A stretch of 64,000 nucleotides of DNA from Paraclostridium ghonii (GCF_030815085.1 NZ_JAUSWG010000001.1), one strand, 5' to 3'; shown: positions 53,796 to 62,672, counted from the first letter of the stretch. Translations and numbers: made by a program. Notes: generated by a model from the letters alone, not told the origin.

Positions 53796-55139
53796 ATGGA
53801 AAAGATAAAAGTAGTTCACTATGTAAACCAATTCTTCGCAGGGATTGGAGGAGAAGAAAAAGCTGATACGAAACCACATATAGCTGAAAAATTACCTCCA
53901 ATAAGTTTACAATTAAACAAGTTATTAGGGGATGAAATAGAAGTAGTTGGAACTGTAGTTTGCGGGGACAGTTATTTCGGAGAAAACATGGAGCTTGCTA
54001 GCCAAGAAGTATTAGAAATGGTTAAAAGCTTTAATCCGCAATTATTCATAGCAGGACCAGCGTTTAATGCAGGAAGATACGGAGTTGCTGCAGGAACGAT
54101 AACTAAATTCGTTAAAGATGAATTAAACATACCCGCTTTAACAGGAATGTACGTTGAAAATCCAGGAGCAGATATGTTCAAGAAGGATTTATATATAATA
54201 GAAACATCTGACTCTGCTGCAGGTATGAGAAAAGCTCTTCCAAAAATAACTAAATTAGCTAAAAAAATAGCTAACAAAGAAGAAATAGGATCTCCAGCTG
54301 AAGAAGGTTATATCCCAAGGGGAATAAGAGTTAACTACTTCGCTGAAGAAAGAGGTTCAAAAAGAGCTGTAGATATGTTATTAAAGAAAATAAAAGGTGA
54401 AGATTTCGTAACTGAGTATCCAATGCCTAACTTTGATAGAGTAGACCCACAACCAGCTATAAAAGATTTAGCTAAGTCTAAAATAGCTCTAGTTACTTCT
54501 GGGGGTATAGTTCCTAAAGGAAACCCAGATAGAATAGAATCTTCTTCTGCATCTAAATATGGAGAGTACTCTATAGCTGGAGTTAATGATTTAACTGAAG
54601 AAACTTATGAGACTGCTCATGGTGGATTTGACCCAGTTTACTGTAACTTAGATTCAGATAGAGTTTTACCAGTAGACGTTTTAAGAGACTTAGAAAAAGA
54701 AGGAGCTATAGGTTCTTTACATGAGTTTTTCTATACAACTACAGGTAATGGAACTGCTGTTGCAAGTTCTAAAAAGTTTGCAGCTGAATATGCTCAAAAG
54801 TTAATAGCAGCAGGTGTTGACGCTGTAATACTAACTTCTACTTGAGGTACTTGTACTCGTTGCGGTGCAACGATGGTAAAAGAGATAGAAAGAGCTGGTC
54901 TTCCAGTTGTTCATATCTGTACAGTAGTACCTATATCTTTAACTGTTGGGGCTAACAGAATAGTTCCAGCTATAGCTATACCTCATCCTCTTGGAAATCC
55001 TAAGTTAGATCCAGCTGAGGAAAAAGCTCTAAGAAGAAAGTTAGTTGAAAAATGTTTAGTTGCATTAACTACTGAAGTTGATGGTCAAACAGTATTTGAA
55101 AAAGATATAACTCTAAAGGATATAATGGCTAACGCTTAA
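53796..55139 (+). CDS. grdB: glycine reductase component B gamma subunit, selenoprotein
   Basis: GrdB is the substrate-specific large subunit of protein B; its Sec is near the C-terminus. ATG 53796 follows AAAAGGGGTTGAG. In-frame TGA at 54843-54845 encodes Sec350 in TSTUGTCTRCGAT, a UxxC redox motif. The frame then continues to 55139, giving 447 residues. The N-terminal part IKVVHYVNQFFAGIGGEE and PTP/PDPAIK segments are family-specific. The substrate is glycine rather than sarcosine or betaine because grdE/grdA/riboswitch are of the glycine type, though specificity is by inference. It starts 26 bases after grdA. Confidence 0.97.
54857..54873 (+). promoter_or_regulatory. bacterial SECIS hairpin in grdB
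   Basis: Directly after the UGA (about 12 nt), TCGTTGC-GGT-GCAACGA forms a 7-bp stem with a GGT loop. The loop G-G-U and the distance fit bacterial SECIS elements bound by SelB. The stem overlaps the coding sequence for RCGAT. Confidence 0.7.
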
Positions 55140-55172
55140 TTAAGACTTAAGAGTTTTACAATTGACTTGGGA

Positions 55173-55260
55173 GCGAGTAAGTCATAGTGTTTCCTTCACA
55201 CCAAGTCCTAAAAAGATCGGACTTGAAGTGTTTCGTCAACACTATAACTTACTCGCTTTT
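55173..55260 (+). repeat. structured intergenic repeat, type II, copy F
   Basis: It lies between grdB and grdC. GCGAGTAAGTCATAGTGTT (55173-55191) pairs with AACACTATAACTTACTCGC (55238-55256) in 18 of 19 positions and is followed by TTTT. Inside are TTCCTTCACAC, stem CAAGTCC/GGACTTG (loop TAAAAAGATC) and AAGTGTTTCGTCA. It is the best-conserved type II copy. Confidence 0.82.
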
Positions 55261-55354
55261 ATCGTCATGAAAAACTCATTTATAAGTAATAACGTTTTGC
55301 GTTAGAAGCCTGCGGCTTGGCATATTTAACAATAAAACATTTTAATAAAAATTA

Positions 55355-55388
55355 AATAGATGGGTTAATTTCACCCATCTATTTTTTA
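55355..55388 (+). terminator. terminator between grdB and grdC
   Basis: An 11-bp perfect stem AATAGATGGGT/ACCCATCTATT with a 7-nt loop, followed by a T run. It would reduce grdC-grdD transcription relative to grdE-A-B, unless read through. Between hairpin F and this stem (55261-55354) I see only a small AAGC/GCTT hairpin. Confidence 0.8.
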
Positions 55389-55462
55389 TAAAATCATCAA
55401 GTCTTTCATCATAATTGAATTTAAGTAAAAATAATAACATATATACATTGGGGGTAAATAAT

Positions 55463-56995
55463 ATGACATTTCCAGTTTTAAAAGGTGCTAGTTACATTTT
55501 AGTTCACACACCAGATATGATAGTTCAAAATGGTACTACTTGTGCTGTTGAAAGAGAAACACATCCAGAATCAGAATTTTTAAAAGAAGTTACAAACCAT
55601 ATAAGAAGTTATGAAGAAGTATTAAATTATATACCAAATCAAGTGTACATAGGAAACAATAGACCAGAAGAATTAAGAGAAATAGCTCTTCCTTGGTGCG
55701 AACATAAAATGGAAGGAAAAAGAGATGGTAAGCGTGGAGAAATAATGCCACAAGATGAATTTTTAGTAATGATGCAAATATGTGATGCTTTTGATTTAGT
55801 TAAATTAAAAGAAGATTTTGTTAATAATATAAAACCTGACTTTGAAAATAATTACCCAGAACTTGCTCCATTCTTTGGAAAAGTTAAGGGTCATAATATA
55901 GATGATGCAAATGAATTAATAGATGCACACCATGCTGAAGGATTATATCACGATGGACAATTAATTGGATATGTTAAGAGAGCTCATGATGTTGACGTTA
56001 ACCTAAACGCTCACACAATGTTTGAAAACTTAGTTGTTAAAGCTTCAGGTGTTGTTTCGGCTATACAATTAGTAAGAAAAGAAAATATTAATCCATTAGA
56101 TATAGATTATGTAATAGAGTGTTCAGAAGAAGCTTGTGGAGATATGAACCAAAGAGGTGGAGGAAACTTTGCTAAGTCTATAGCTGAAATGGCTGGACTT
56201 CAAAATGCTTCAGGATCAGATACAAGAGGTTTCTGTGCTGCTCCTACTCATGCTTTAATAAATGCTGCTGCACTTGTTAAATCAGGAGTATATAAAAATG
56301 TTATGGTAGTTGCAGGTGGAGCTAGTGCTAAACTTGGAATGAACGCTAAAGACCATGTAAAGAAAGGTCTTCCAGTTTTAGAAGACGTTGTTGGGGGATT
56401 TGCTGTTTTAGTTTCTGAAAATGATGGAGTTAACCCAATAATAAGAACTGATTTAACAGGAAAGCATAATGTTGGTACAGGATCTTCTCCACAAGCTGTT
56501 ATGACTGCATTAATAACTACTGGACTTGATAGAGCTAACTTAAAAATAACTGATGTTGATGTTTACTCAGTTGAAATGCAAAACCCAGATATAACTAAGC
56601 CTGCTGGAGCTGGAGATGTTCCAGAAGCTAACTACAAAATGATAGGTGCTCTTGCTGTTAAGCGTGGAGATTTAGAGAAAAAAGAATTAAAGAACTTTGT
56701 AAGTGAAAAAGGTATACCAGGTTGGGCTCCAACTCAAGGACATATACCTTCAGGAGTTCCATATATAGGATTCTGTATAGATGATTTAACTTCTGGAGAT
56801 AAAAACAGAGCTATGGTAGTTGGTAAGGGAAGTTTATTCTTAGGAAGAATGACTAACTTATTTGACGGAGTTTCTTTCATAGTTGAGAGAAATCAAGGAG
56901 TAGAAGAAGCGGGTGCTGTTTCTAAAGAAGAAATCAAAAAAATTATAGCACAATCTATGAAGAAATTAGCTCAAGATATGTTAATAGAAGAGTAG
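55463..56995 (+). CDS. grdC: glycine reductase complex component C, beta subunit
   Basis: GrdC with GrdD releases the carboxymethyl-Sec group from GrdA as acetyl phosphate, giving ATP through acetate kinase. From ATG 55463, with TTGGGGGTAA upstream, the protein has 510 residues. The earlier in-frame start at 55415 lacks a ribosome site. The C-terminal half looks like a thiolase/ketoacyl synthase III fold, with IECSEEACGDMNQRGG, SGSDTRGFCAAPTHALINAAALVKSGVYKNVMVVAGGASA and GWAPTQGHIPSG. It is followed by grdD, 54 bases on. Confidence 0.95.
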   Translation: MTFPVLKGASYILVHTPDMIVQNGTTCAVERETHPESEFLKEVTNHIRSYEEVLNYIPNQVYIGNNRPEELREIALPWCEHKMEGKRDGKRGEIMPQDEFLVMMQICDAFDLVKLKEDFVNNIKPDFENNYPELAPFFGKVKGHNIDDANELIDAHHAEGLYHDGQLIGYVKRAHDVDVNLNAHTMFENLVVKASGVVSAIQLVRKENINPLDIDYVIECSEEACGDMNQRGGGNFAKSIAEMAGLQNASGSDTRGFCAAPTHALINAAALVKSGVYKNVMVVAGGASAKLGMNAKDHVKKGLPVLEDVVGGFAVLVSENDGVNPIIRTDLTGKHNVGTGSSPQAVMTALITTGLDRANLKITDVDVYSVEMQNPDITKPAGAGDVPEANYKMIGALAVKRGDLEKKELKNFVSEKGIPGWAPTQGHIPSGVPYIGFCIDDLTSGDKNRAMVVGKGSLFLGRMTNLFDGVSFIVERNQGVEEAGAVSKEEIKKIIAQSMKKLAQDMLIEE

Positions 56996-57049
56996 GAATA
57001 GAAGACGTATAGAATTTTATAAAAATTCATTTTGAGGGGAGATCTGGTT

Positions 57050-58195
57050 ATGCCTAAAAAGATTATTGCCGAAACTTTTTTAGATATAGCAAATGCTATT
57101 GAAAGCGGCGAATTTGGTAAAAAAGTTAGAATTGGTTTGACTACATTAGGTAGTGAGCATGGAATACAAAATTTAGTTAAAGGAGCTCACTTAGCTAAGT
57201 CAAATTTATTTGATATAGTTTTAATAGGACCTAAAGTTGAAACTGAGCTAGAGGTTGTTGAAGTTAATGATGAAAGTAAAATGCATTCTAAGATGGAAGA
57301 GTTATTAGACTCAGGGTACATAGATGCTTGTGTAACTATGCATTACAACTTCCCTATAGGAGTTTCTACAGTTGGTAGAGTTATAACTCCAGGTAGAGGT
57401 AAAGAAATGATACTTGCTACTACTACAGGAACTAGTGCTACAAACAGAATAGAAGCTATGGTTAGAAATGCTGTCTACGGTATATCTACAGCTAAATCTA
57501 TAGGAATAAAAAATCCTACTGTTGGTATATTAAACGTTGATGGTGCTAGACAAGTAGAAAAAGCTTTAAAAGACTTACAAGCAAATGGATATGATATATC
57601 TTTTGCACAATCAGTTAGAGCTGATGGTGGTTGCGTAATGAGAGGAAACGACCTATTATGTGGGGCGCCAGATGTTATGGTTACGGATACTTTAAGTGGA
57701 AATATATTTATGAAAGTATTCTCTTCATTTAATACTGGTGGAGATTATGAAGCTCAAGGATTTGGATATGGTCCAGGTGTAGGTGAAGATTATGATAGAA
57801 AGATATTGATATTATCTAGAGCATCTGGTTCTCCAGTTGTTGCAAATGCATTAAGATACGCATACGATGTTGTCAAAGGGGATGTGACTCAAGTATCTAA
57901 AGATGAATTTAAAGCTGTTAAAAATTCTAAATATGACGATATTATAGCTGCTTTAACTAAAAAGGAAGTAAAAAAAGATGATGAGGAAGTAGCTATGCCA
58001 GCAAAAGAAGTTGTTACTCATCAAATATCAGGTGTAGATATAATGGATTTAGAAGATGCGGTTAAAGTTTTATGGAAAAATGGAATCTATGCAGAAAGTG
58101 GTATGGGATGCACGGGGCCTATAGTACTTGTTGCTGACGGAAAAGGAGAAGCGTGTGTTAAGATGCTTCTAGATGCAGGGTATACTGCTAAGTAA
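57050..58195 (+). CDS. grdD: glycine reductase complex component C, alpha subunit
   Basis: GrdD is the partner of GrdC that forms acetyl phosphate; its catalytic cysteine takes the acetyl group. From ATG 57050 (MPKKIIAETFLDIANAIESG) the protein has 381 residues; the upstream start at 57032 is inside the ribosome site region. The fold is PlsX/phosphotransacetylase-like (RADGGCVMRGNDLLCGAPDVMVTDTLSGN). The C-terminal AESGMGCTGPIVLVADGKG has Cys354, the expected active residue. It is the last gene of the grd operon. Confidence 0.95.
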   Translation: MPKKIIAETFLDIANAIESGEFGKKVRIGLTTLGSEHGIQNLVKGAHLAKSNLFDIVLIGPKVETELEVVEVNDESKMHSKMEELLDSGYIDACVTMHYNFPIGVSTVGRVITPGRGKEMILATTTGTSATNRIEAMVRNAVYGISTAKSIGIKNPTVGILNVDGARQVEKALKDLQANGYDISFAQSVRADGGCVMRGNDLLCGAPDVMVTDTLSGNIFMKVFSSFNTGGDYEAQGFGYGPGVGEDYDRKILILSRASGSPVVANALRYAYDVVKGDVTQVSKDEFKAVKNSKYDDIIAALTKKEVKKDDEEVAMPAKEVVTHQISGVDIMDLEDAVKVLWKNGIYAESGMGCTGPIVLVADGKGEACVKMLLDAGYTAK

Positions 58196-58231
58196 TAAAA
58201 AATAAAACGAATCCTTGCCATGGAAACGGTT

Positions 58232-58362
58232 AAAGACTGGGTTATCTGGGGGAGAGGGATTTGTGGTATGTTTTGCTCCATACAAGCTGAGAAGATGCTT
58301 GTAAATGTCGCTGCAACATACACACAAATCCTTCTCCAAACTTGTAACCCAGTCTTTTTTTT
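58232..58362 (+). repeat. structured intergenic repeat, type I, copy G (also grdD terminator)
   Basis: The outer stem AAAGACTGGGTTA (58232-58244) pairs with 58345-58357 and is followed by a T run. The middle stem GGAGAGGGATTTGTG plus GTATGTT (58251-58272) pairs with AACATAC and CACAAATCCTTCTCC (58315-58337) with one bulge. Interior left is TTGCTCC, the inner stem TACAAGC/GCTTGTA has the loop TGAGAAGAT, and interior right is AATGTCGCTGC. It is the clearest type I copy. The rest of the gap to 58524 shows nothing else. Confidence 0.82.
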
Positions 58363-58524
58363 GTGGGAAGAAAGATGTAAATGTTGCTAAAACATATAAA
58401 TAATACCTTATTATAGCAAGGGATTAACTACACAAGTTCAAAAATTGAGAAAAACTTAAATATATAGATTTGGTATATTCAAGATAAGATTAGAAGTTTT
58501 AATGGTAATATTTACCAAAAACTC

Positions 58525-58553
58525 TTTACAAAGGTTATGCTTTATTTTATAAT
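58525..58553 (+). promoter_or_regulatory. promoter of pgsB
   Basis: TTTACA (58525-58530), a 17-bp spacer and TATAAT (58548-58553), 45 bp before the pgsB frame. Confidence 0.72.
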
Positions 58554-58598
58554 ATTCAAGATGATATTATAGAGTATTTAAGGGGAGTTATTGGAATT

Positions 58599-59864
58599 GT
58601 GTTGTATTTGCTCATTTTTTGTAAGGGGGTTAATGTTTGTAGAAATGAGGAGGGGATTATCATAGTTATAATAGTTTTATGTATAAGTTTATTATTGGCC
58701 TTAGGGGTTAGGGAGCAAATTAAACAGAAAAAGAATGTAGCTAAAATTCCAATAAGAGTAAATGTAAATGGAATAAGGGGAAAATCTACGGTAACACGTA
58801 TGATAACAGCAGTTATAACAGAAGCGGGTTACAAAACCATAGGGAAAACTACTGGGACTGCTGCAAGAATGATATATTGGTTTGATGAAGAAGAAGAAAT
58901 TATAAAAAGAAAGCCACAGGGAGCAAATATAAGTGAACAGTTAAGGGTTATCGATAAGGCTGCAAAGTTAGATGCTGAAGCTCTTGTATGCGAGTGTATG
59001 GCTGTTAATCCTGAGTATCAAGAAGTGTTTCAATGCAAAATGTTACAAGCTACTATAGGGGTAATAGTAAATGTATTAGAGGATCATATGGATGTTATGG
59101 GACCAACTTTAGATCAAGTAGCTCAAGCATTTACTACAACTATACCTTATAATGGGTATCTAGTAACAGTAGATGGCATGTATACAGAATATTTTAAACG
59201 CATTGCAAAAGAAAGAAATACAAAAGTTATAGTAGCTGACAATTCGAAAATAAGTGAAGACTTTTTATCTAAGTTTGACTATATGGTTTTCCCTGAGAAT
59301 GTATCATTAGCGTTGGCTGTTGGGGAAGCTTTAGGAATAGACAAGGAGATATGCCTAAGAGGTATGCTAAATGCACATCCGGATCCAGGTGCTATGAGAA
59401 TTACTAGTATAGGGGGAGATTCTTTAAATTCATATTTCGTAAATGGATTTGCGGCAAATGATCCACAATCTACTTTAAAGATATGGGAAAGAGTATTAGA
59501 GATGGAATATGATTCACAAAATCCAATAGTGGTTATGAACTGTAGGCCTGATAGAGTAGATAGAACAAAGCAATTCGCAGATGATGTACTTCCACATATG
59601 CAAATAGGGACATTAATATCAATAGGTGGCATAACTGAACCTATAACAACAGCTTTTAACAATGGAAAATTATCAAATGTGAGTACATATTTAGATTTGG
59701 AGAATGCAAGTACAAGTGAAATTATGGAAAAGATATATCCTTTATTACAAGATACTCTTGTATATGGAATAGGAAATATACATGGTTCTGGAGAGCCGTT
59801 TATAGAAAGTTTACTTGAACTAGATAAAGAAATTATTGAATCAGAAGAATTACTAGCAAATTAA
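58599..59864 (+). CDS. pgsB: poly-gamma-glutamate synthase subunit PgsB/CapB
   Basis: PgsB is the ATP-dependent ligase of the poly-gamma-glutamate polymerase. An N-terminal helix (IIIVIIVLCISLLLALGV) precedes RVNVNGIRGKSTVTRMITA, with P-loop GIRGKST, then TTGTAARMIYW, GANISEQLRVI, NVLEDHMDVMG and MNCRPDRVDRTKQF, all characteristic of CapB/PgsB. The start is uncertain: GTG 58599 lies 11 nt after GGGGAG, but a second strong site GAGGAGGGG at about 58650 would place it nearer to the family start, at a non-ATG codon. Frame and length (about 400 residues) agree with the family. Confidence 0.9.
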   Translation: MLYLLIFCKGVNVCRNEEGIIIVIIVLCISLLLALGVREQIKQKKNVAKIPIRVNVNGIRGKSTVTRMITAVITEAGYKTIGKTTGTAARMIYWFDEEEEIIKRKPQGANISEQLRVIDKAAKLDAEALVCECMAVNPEYQEVFQCKMLQATIGVIVNVLEDHMDVMGPTLDQVAQAFTTTIPYNGYLVTVDGMYTEYFKRIAKERNTKVIVADNSKISEDFLSKFDYMVFPENVSLALAVGEALGIDKEICLRGMLNAHPDPGAMRITSIGGDSLNSYFVNGFAANDPQSTLKIWERVLEMEYDSQNPIVVMNCRPDRVDRTKQFADDVLPHMQIGTLISIGGITEPITTAFNNGKLSNVSTYLDLENASTSEIMEKIYPLLQDTLVYGIGNIHGSGEPFIESLLELDKEIIESEELLAN

Positions 59865-60352
59865 TAGGTTCTGTTAATAAGCATATAGATTAATAGATGG
59901 ATTCAATTATTTAAAATAGACATAGCAAACAAGCCTAATGAAATTATAAAATTTTCAGATTGAAAATATAATTAATATTTTTACAAAACAATTAACTTTT
60001 TTATGAGTATATTTAGTACAATAGACTTTTGCTGTGATTAAATGACTTAGTCATTAATTTATTATAAATATCATCATCAAAACTTTCTACTACAATATGA
60101 TTAGGTATTTAAAGCTGTGTTTAACTGAGATTTGCATATAATAGGAATTATATGTAAGCATTGATTTTTACAACAATTTTATCAGCACTAATTCATTGTA
60201 ATCTTTTAATCAGAGTTTTTGAGTAAGTTAATTTTGCATAATATTGTTAAGTATTTATCAAAAACATTCAGGAAACCATTGTAAATCCTATCGGGATAGA
60301 AAGTCAAATATAAATAGGTTAACAGAAAGAATTACTAAATTTGGGGGTTTTT
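59865..60352 (+). other. 488-nt non-coding gap between pgsB and pgsC
   Basis: No gene is supported here; a frame at 60244-60486 overlaps pgsC and has no ribosome site. There is an inverted repeat ATTTTC-N5-GAAAAT (59951-59967) that resembles half of a CodY box but matches only 10 of 15. There is also a perfect 15-bp palindrome AATGACTTAGTCATT (60041-60055) that could be an operator. No convincing promoter or terminator is seen. Such a gap is unusual inside a pgs operon. Confidence 0.5.
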
Positions 60353-60802
60353 ATGATTATAAACGAATTATATATTGTTATTATATTAGGATTAACTTTA
60401 AGCCTTTTATTTTCGGAAAAATTTGGGATAAATCCTGGAGGATTAATTGTTCCTGGGTATATAGCTTTATCTATGAACAATATTAAATCTATATTACTTA
60501 TACTTATAATGAGTATGACAATTTATATAATTGTAAACTTTGGAATAAGCAAAATCATGATTATATATGGAAGAAGAAGATTTTTAGCTTCAATAATAGT
60601 GGGATTATGTTTAAAAATAATTATAGACTTTACCTTACCCGAGTTATCAATGGGAATAAATGCATTAAAAGGAGTAGGGATAGTGGTACCTGCATTAATA
60701 GCACACACATTTTATAAGCAAGGAGTTAAATTAACTACAGTTAGCACATTAGGGTTATCAAGTGTTATATATGGAATTGTAAATATTCTGAATTTTGCAT
60801 AA
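60353..60802 (+). CDS. pgsC: poly-gamma-glutamate biosynthesis protein PgsC/CapC
   Basis: A 149-residue membrane protein with four to five helices. The family motifs are GLTLSLLFSEKFGINPGGLIVPGYIAL, YGRRRFLASIIVGLCLK and GVGIVVPALIAHTFYKQG. PgsC forms the membrane ligase with PgsB. ATG 60353 is preceded by TTGGGGG. It is followed by the PgsE-like gene 12 bases later. Confidence 0.93.
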   Translation: MIINELYIVIILGLTLSLLFSEKFGINPGGLIVPGYIALSMNNIKSILLILIMSMTIYIIVNFGISKIMIIYGRRRFLASIIVGLCLKIIIDFTLPELSMGINALKGVGIVVPALIAHTFYKQGVKLTTVSTLGLSSVIYGIVNILNFA

Positions 60803-60814
60803 GGGGAATTATAA

Positions 60815-60946
60815 ATGGACATGAATTTATCTTTTAAAGAACGAATGCAAGTACGTATAAAAAATAATAAAAGAATTACATTTAAAGATTCATTATTTAT
60901 TACAAGTTTTTTAATTATAACTTTAATTATAATTAGCTTTATTTAA
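60815..60946 (+). CDS. pgsE: PgsE/CapE-like small membrane protein
   Basis: A 43-residue frame with AAGGGGAA 7-9 nt upstream of ATG 60815. It reads MDMNLSFKERMQVRIKNN and ends with KDSLFITSFLIITLIIISFI, a basic N-terminus followed by one C-terminal transmembrane helix. This is the size, position and shape of CapE/PgsE, an accessory subunit in Bacillus PGA operons. Sequence identity cannot be judged by eye, so the symbol is tentative. It is easy to overlook because of its length. Confidence 0.62.
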   Translation: MDMNLSFKERMQVRIKNNKRITFKDSLFITSFLIITLIIISFI

Positions 60947-61033
60947 TCACATTCAAGATCTATCTACAAGTAAGATTGTAGATAGATTTTATTATTTAAT
61001 GCCATATGAAAAATATAAATAGAGGGTGATAAA

Positions 61034-62602
61034 TTGAAAAAAAATTTAAAATTGCTTATAGGACCTATATGTTTAATAATAGCGATAATAATTATAGGTA
61101 AACTATATAAGGATGGTGGATTTAGTTTAAGCAAACAAAAAGAGTATGGTGTAAGTTCATCAAATCCTATAGCTGTAAAAGTAGGAATGGATGTTTTAAA
61201 TAATGGAGGAAATGCAGTAGATGCATCCGTGGCCATAGCTTATGTTTTAGGTGTTGTAGAACCATATGCATCCGGAATTGGAGGCGGTGGGGGAATGATG
61301 GTATACTCTCCTAAAGACAATACATCTAAATTCTATGATTATAGAGAATATGCACCTATAAGTAATGATAATAAAGTAAGTAATATCGGTGTTCCTGGAT
61401 TTGTAAAAGGAATGGAATATGTACATAATGCATATGGGAAAATAGAAATGAAAAATTTACTTGAACCTTCTATAAATTATTCAAAAGAAGGATTTACAGT
61501 AGACGATTATTCATACAATAGATTTGATTTTGCAAAGAAGAAACTTAAAAAAACTAAACTACCTCAATTTTTTGATAATGGGGAACCGAAAGAAATAGGT
61601 AGCTTAATAGTACAAGAAGAATTGGCAAATACATTGATGGAAATACAAAAACATGGAGCTGATGCTTTTTATAGTGGGAAAATATCTAAAAACATAACTG
61701 ATTATATGAAATGGGATAAAAACGATTTAAAAGAATACTCTGTTTTAGAACATGAACCTGTAAAAAGTAAATTTAATGATTATGAAATAATTTCAGCACC
61801 GCCACCATTTTCAGGAGCAACTCTTATTCAAATATTAAAGTTAGCAGATTTTTTAGATATTAAAAAATATGAAAATGATGAACTAGAATACATAAAGATT
61901 ATGTCTAAAATAGTAAACGCTGCATATAAAGATAGAATAAATAACATTGGAGATTTAAACTATAATAATATAAATTATCAAAATATAGTTGATGATGAAT
62001 ATGTAAAAAAAATGATTAATAGTAATGAACTTTATGGAGATTATGAAAAGGAACATGAAAGTACAACTCATTTTGTAGTTGCAGACAAAGATGGAATGAT
62101 AGTATCTTGCACAAATACACTAGGAGATTTTTTTGGTAGTGGAGATTATTTAAATGGTTTTTTCCTAAATAATGCTTTGTTTAATTTTGATTGTGACAGC
62201 AAGAATTCTATAAACTCATACAAACCAGGGAAAAGATCAAGAACTTTTATGTCTCCTACTATAATAAAAAATAATGACTTTGTCATGGGAATTGGAAGTC
62301 CAGGGGGAAATAAAATTCCTCAGGCTATGGCACAAGTTATAATAAAGAACCTAATCTTTAAGCATAAACTAGAGAATTCTATAGATGATAATAGGATTGT
62401 ATTTGAAGATCTTTATAAAATAACAACAGAAGAAGAGTTAAAAAAAGAAGAAGAAGAAATTTTACAAAGTGAAGGATATGAAATAAAAACAAATGAGTCT
62501 AAACTATACTTTGGATCTATTCAAGCTATGGGAAATGACTATAAAAATGGAGTTTTTGGAGGTGCGGATTATAGGCGCCATGGTAAATGGGATGCTAAAT
62601 AA
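61034..62602 (+). CDS. ggt: gamma-glutamyltransferase / CapD-like
   Basis: A 522-residue N-terminal nucleophile hydrolase, made as a precursor that cuts itself. TTG 61034 follows AGAGGGTG. The N-terminal helix (LKLLIGPICLIIAIIIIG) exports or anchors it. Motifs are SSNPIAVKVGMDVLNNGGNAVDASVAIAYVLGVVEPYASGIGGGG, the autocleavage/nucleophile threonine in STTHFVVADKDGMIVSCTNTLGDFFGSG, and SPGGNKIPQAMAQVI. In CapD-type loci it attaches or trims poly-gamma-glutamate; a general glutathione role is less likely after pgsBCE. A long hairpin ends the operon. Confidence 0.9.
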   Translation: MKKNLKLLIGPICLIIAIIIIGKLYKDGGFSLSKQKEYGVSSSNPIAVKVGMDVLNNGGNAVDASVAIAYVLGVVEPYASGIGGGGGMMVYSPKDNTSKFYDYREYAPISNDNKVSNIGVPGFVKGMEYVHNAYGKIEMKNLLEPSINYSKEGFTVDDYSYNRFDFAKKKLKKTKLPQFFDNGEPKEIGSLIVQEELANTLMEIQKHGADAFYSGKISKNITDYMKWDKNDLKEYSVLEHEPVKSKFNDYEIISAPPPFSGATLIQILKLADFLDIKKYENDELEYIKIMSKIVNAAYKDRINNIGDLNYNNINYQNIVDDEYVKKMINSNELYGDYEKEHESTTHFVVADKDGMIVSCTNTLGDFFGSGDYLNGFFLNNALFNFDCDSKNSINSYKPGKRSRTFMSPTIIKNNDFVMGIGSPGGNKIPQAMAQVIIKNLIFKHKLENSIDDNRIVFEDLYKITTEEELKKEEEEILQSEGYEIKTNESKLYFGSIQAMGNDYKNGVFGGADYRRHGKWDAK

Positions 62603-62672
62603 TTAAAAACTTGAAACTCAGATTTTCAGCATAAGAGATATAAAATATAAAATTATAAATACCAATAAATTG

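Noticed and set aside
54873..55139. A separate 88-residue gene after grdB
   Set aside because: It is the C-terminal part of GrdB after the Sec codon; frame and family motifs continue through the UGA.
60244..60486. An 80-residue frame in front of and overlapping pgsC
   Set aside because: It has no ribosome site, unusual composition, and overlaps the real pgsC start in another frame.
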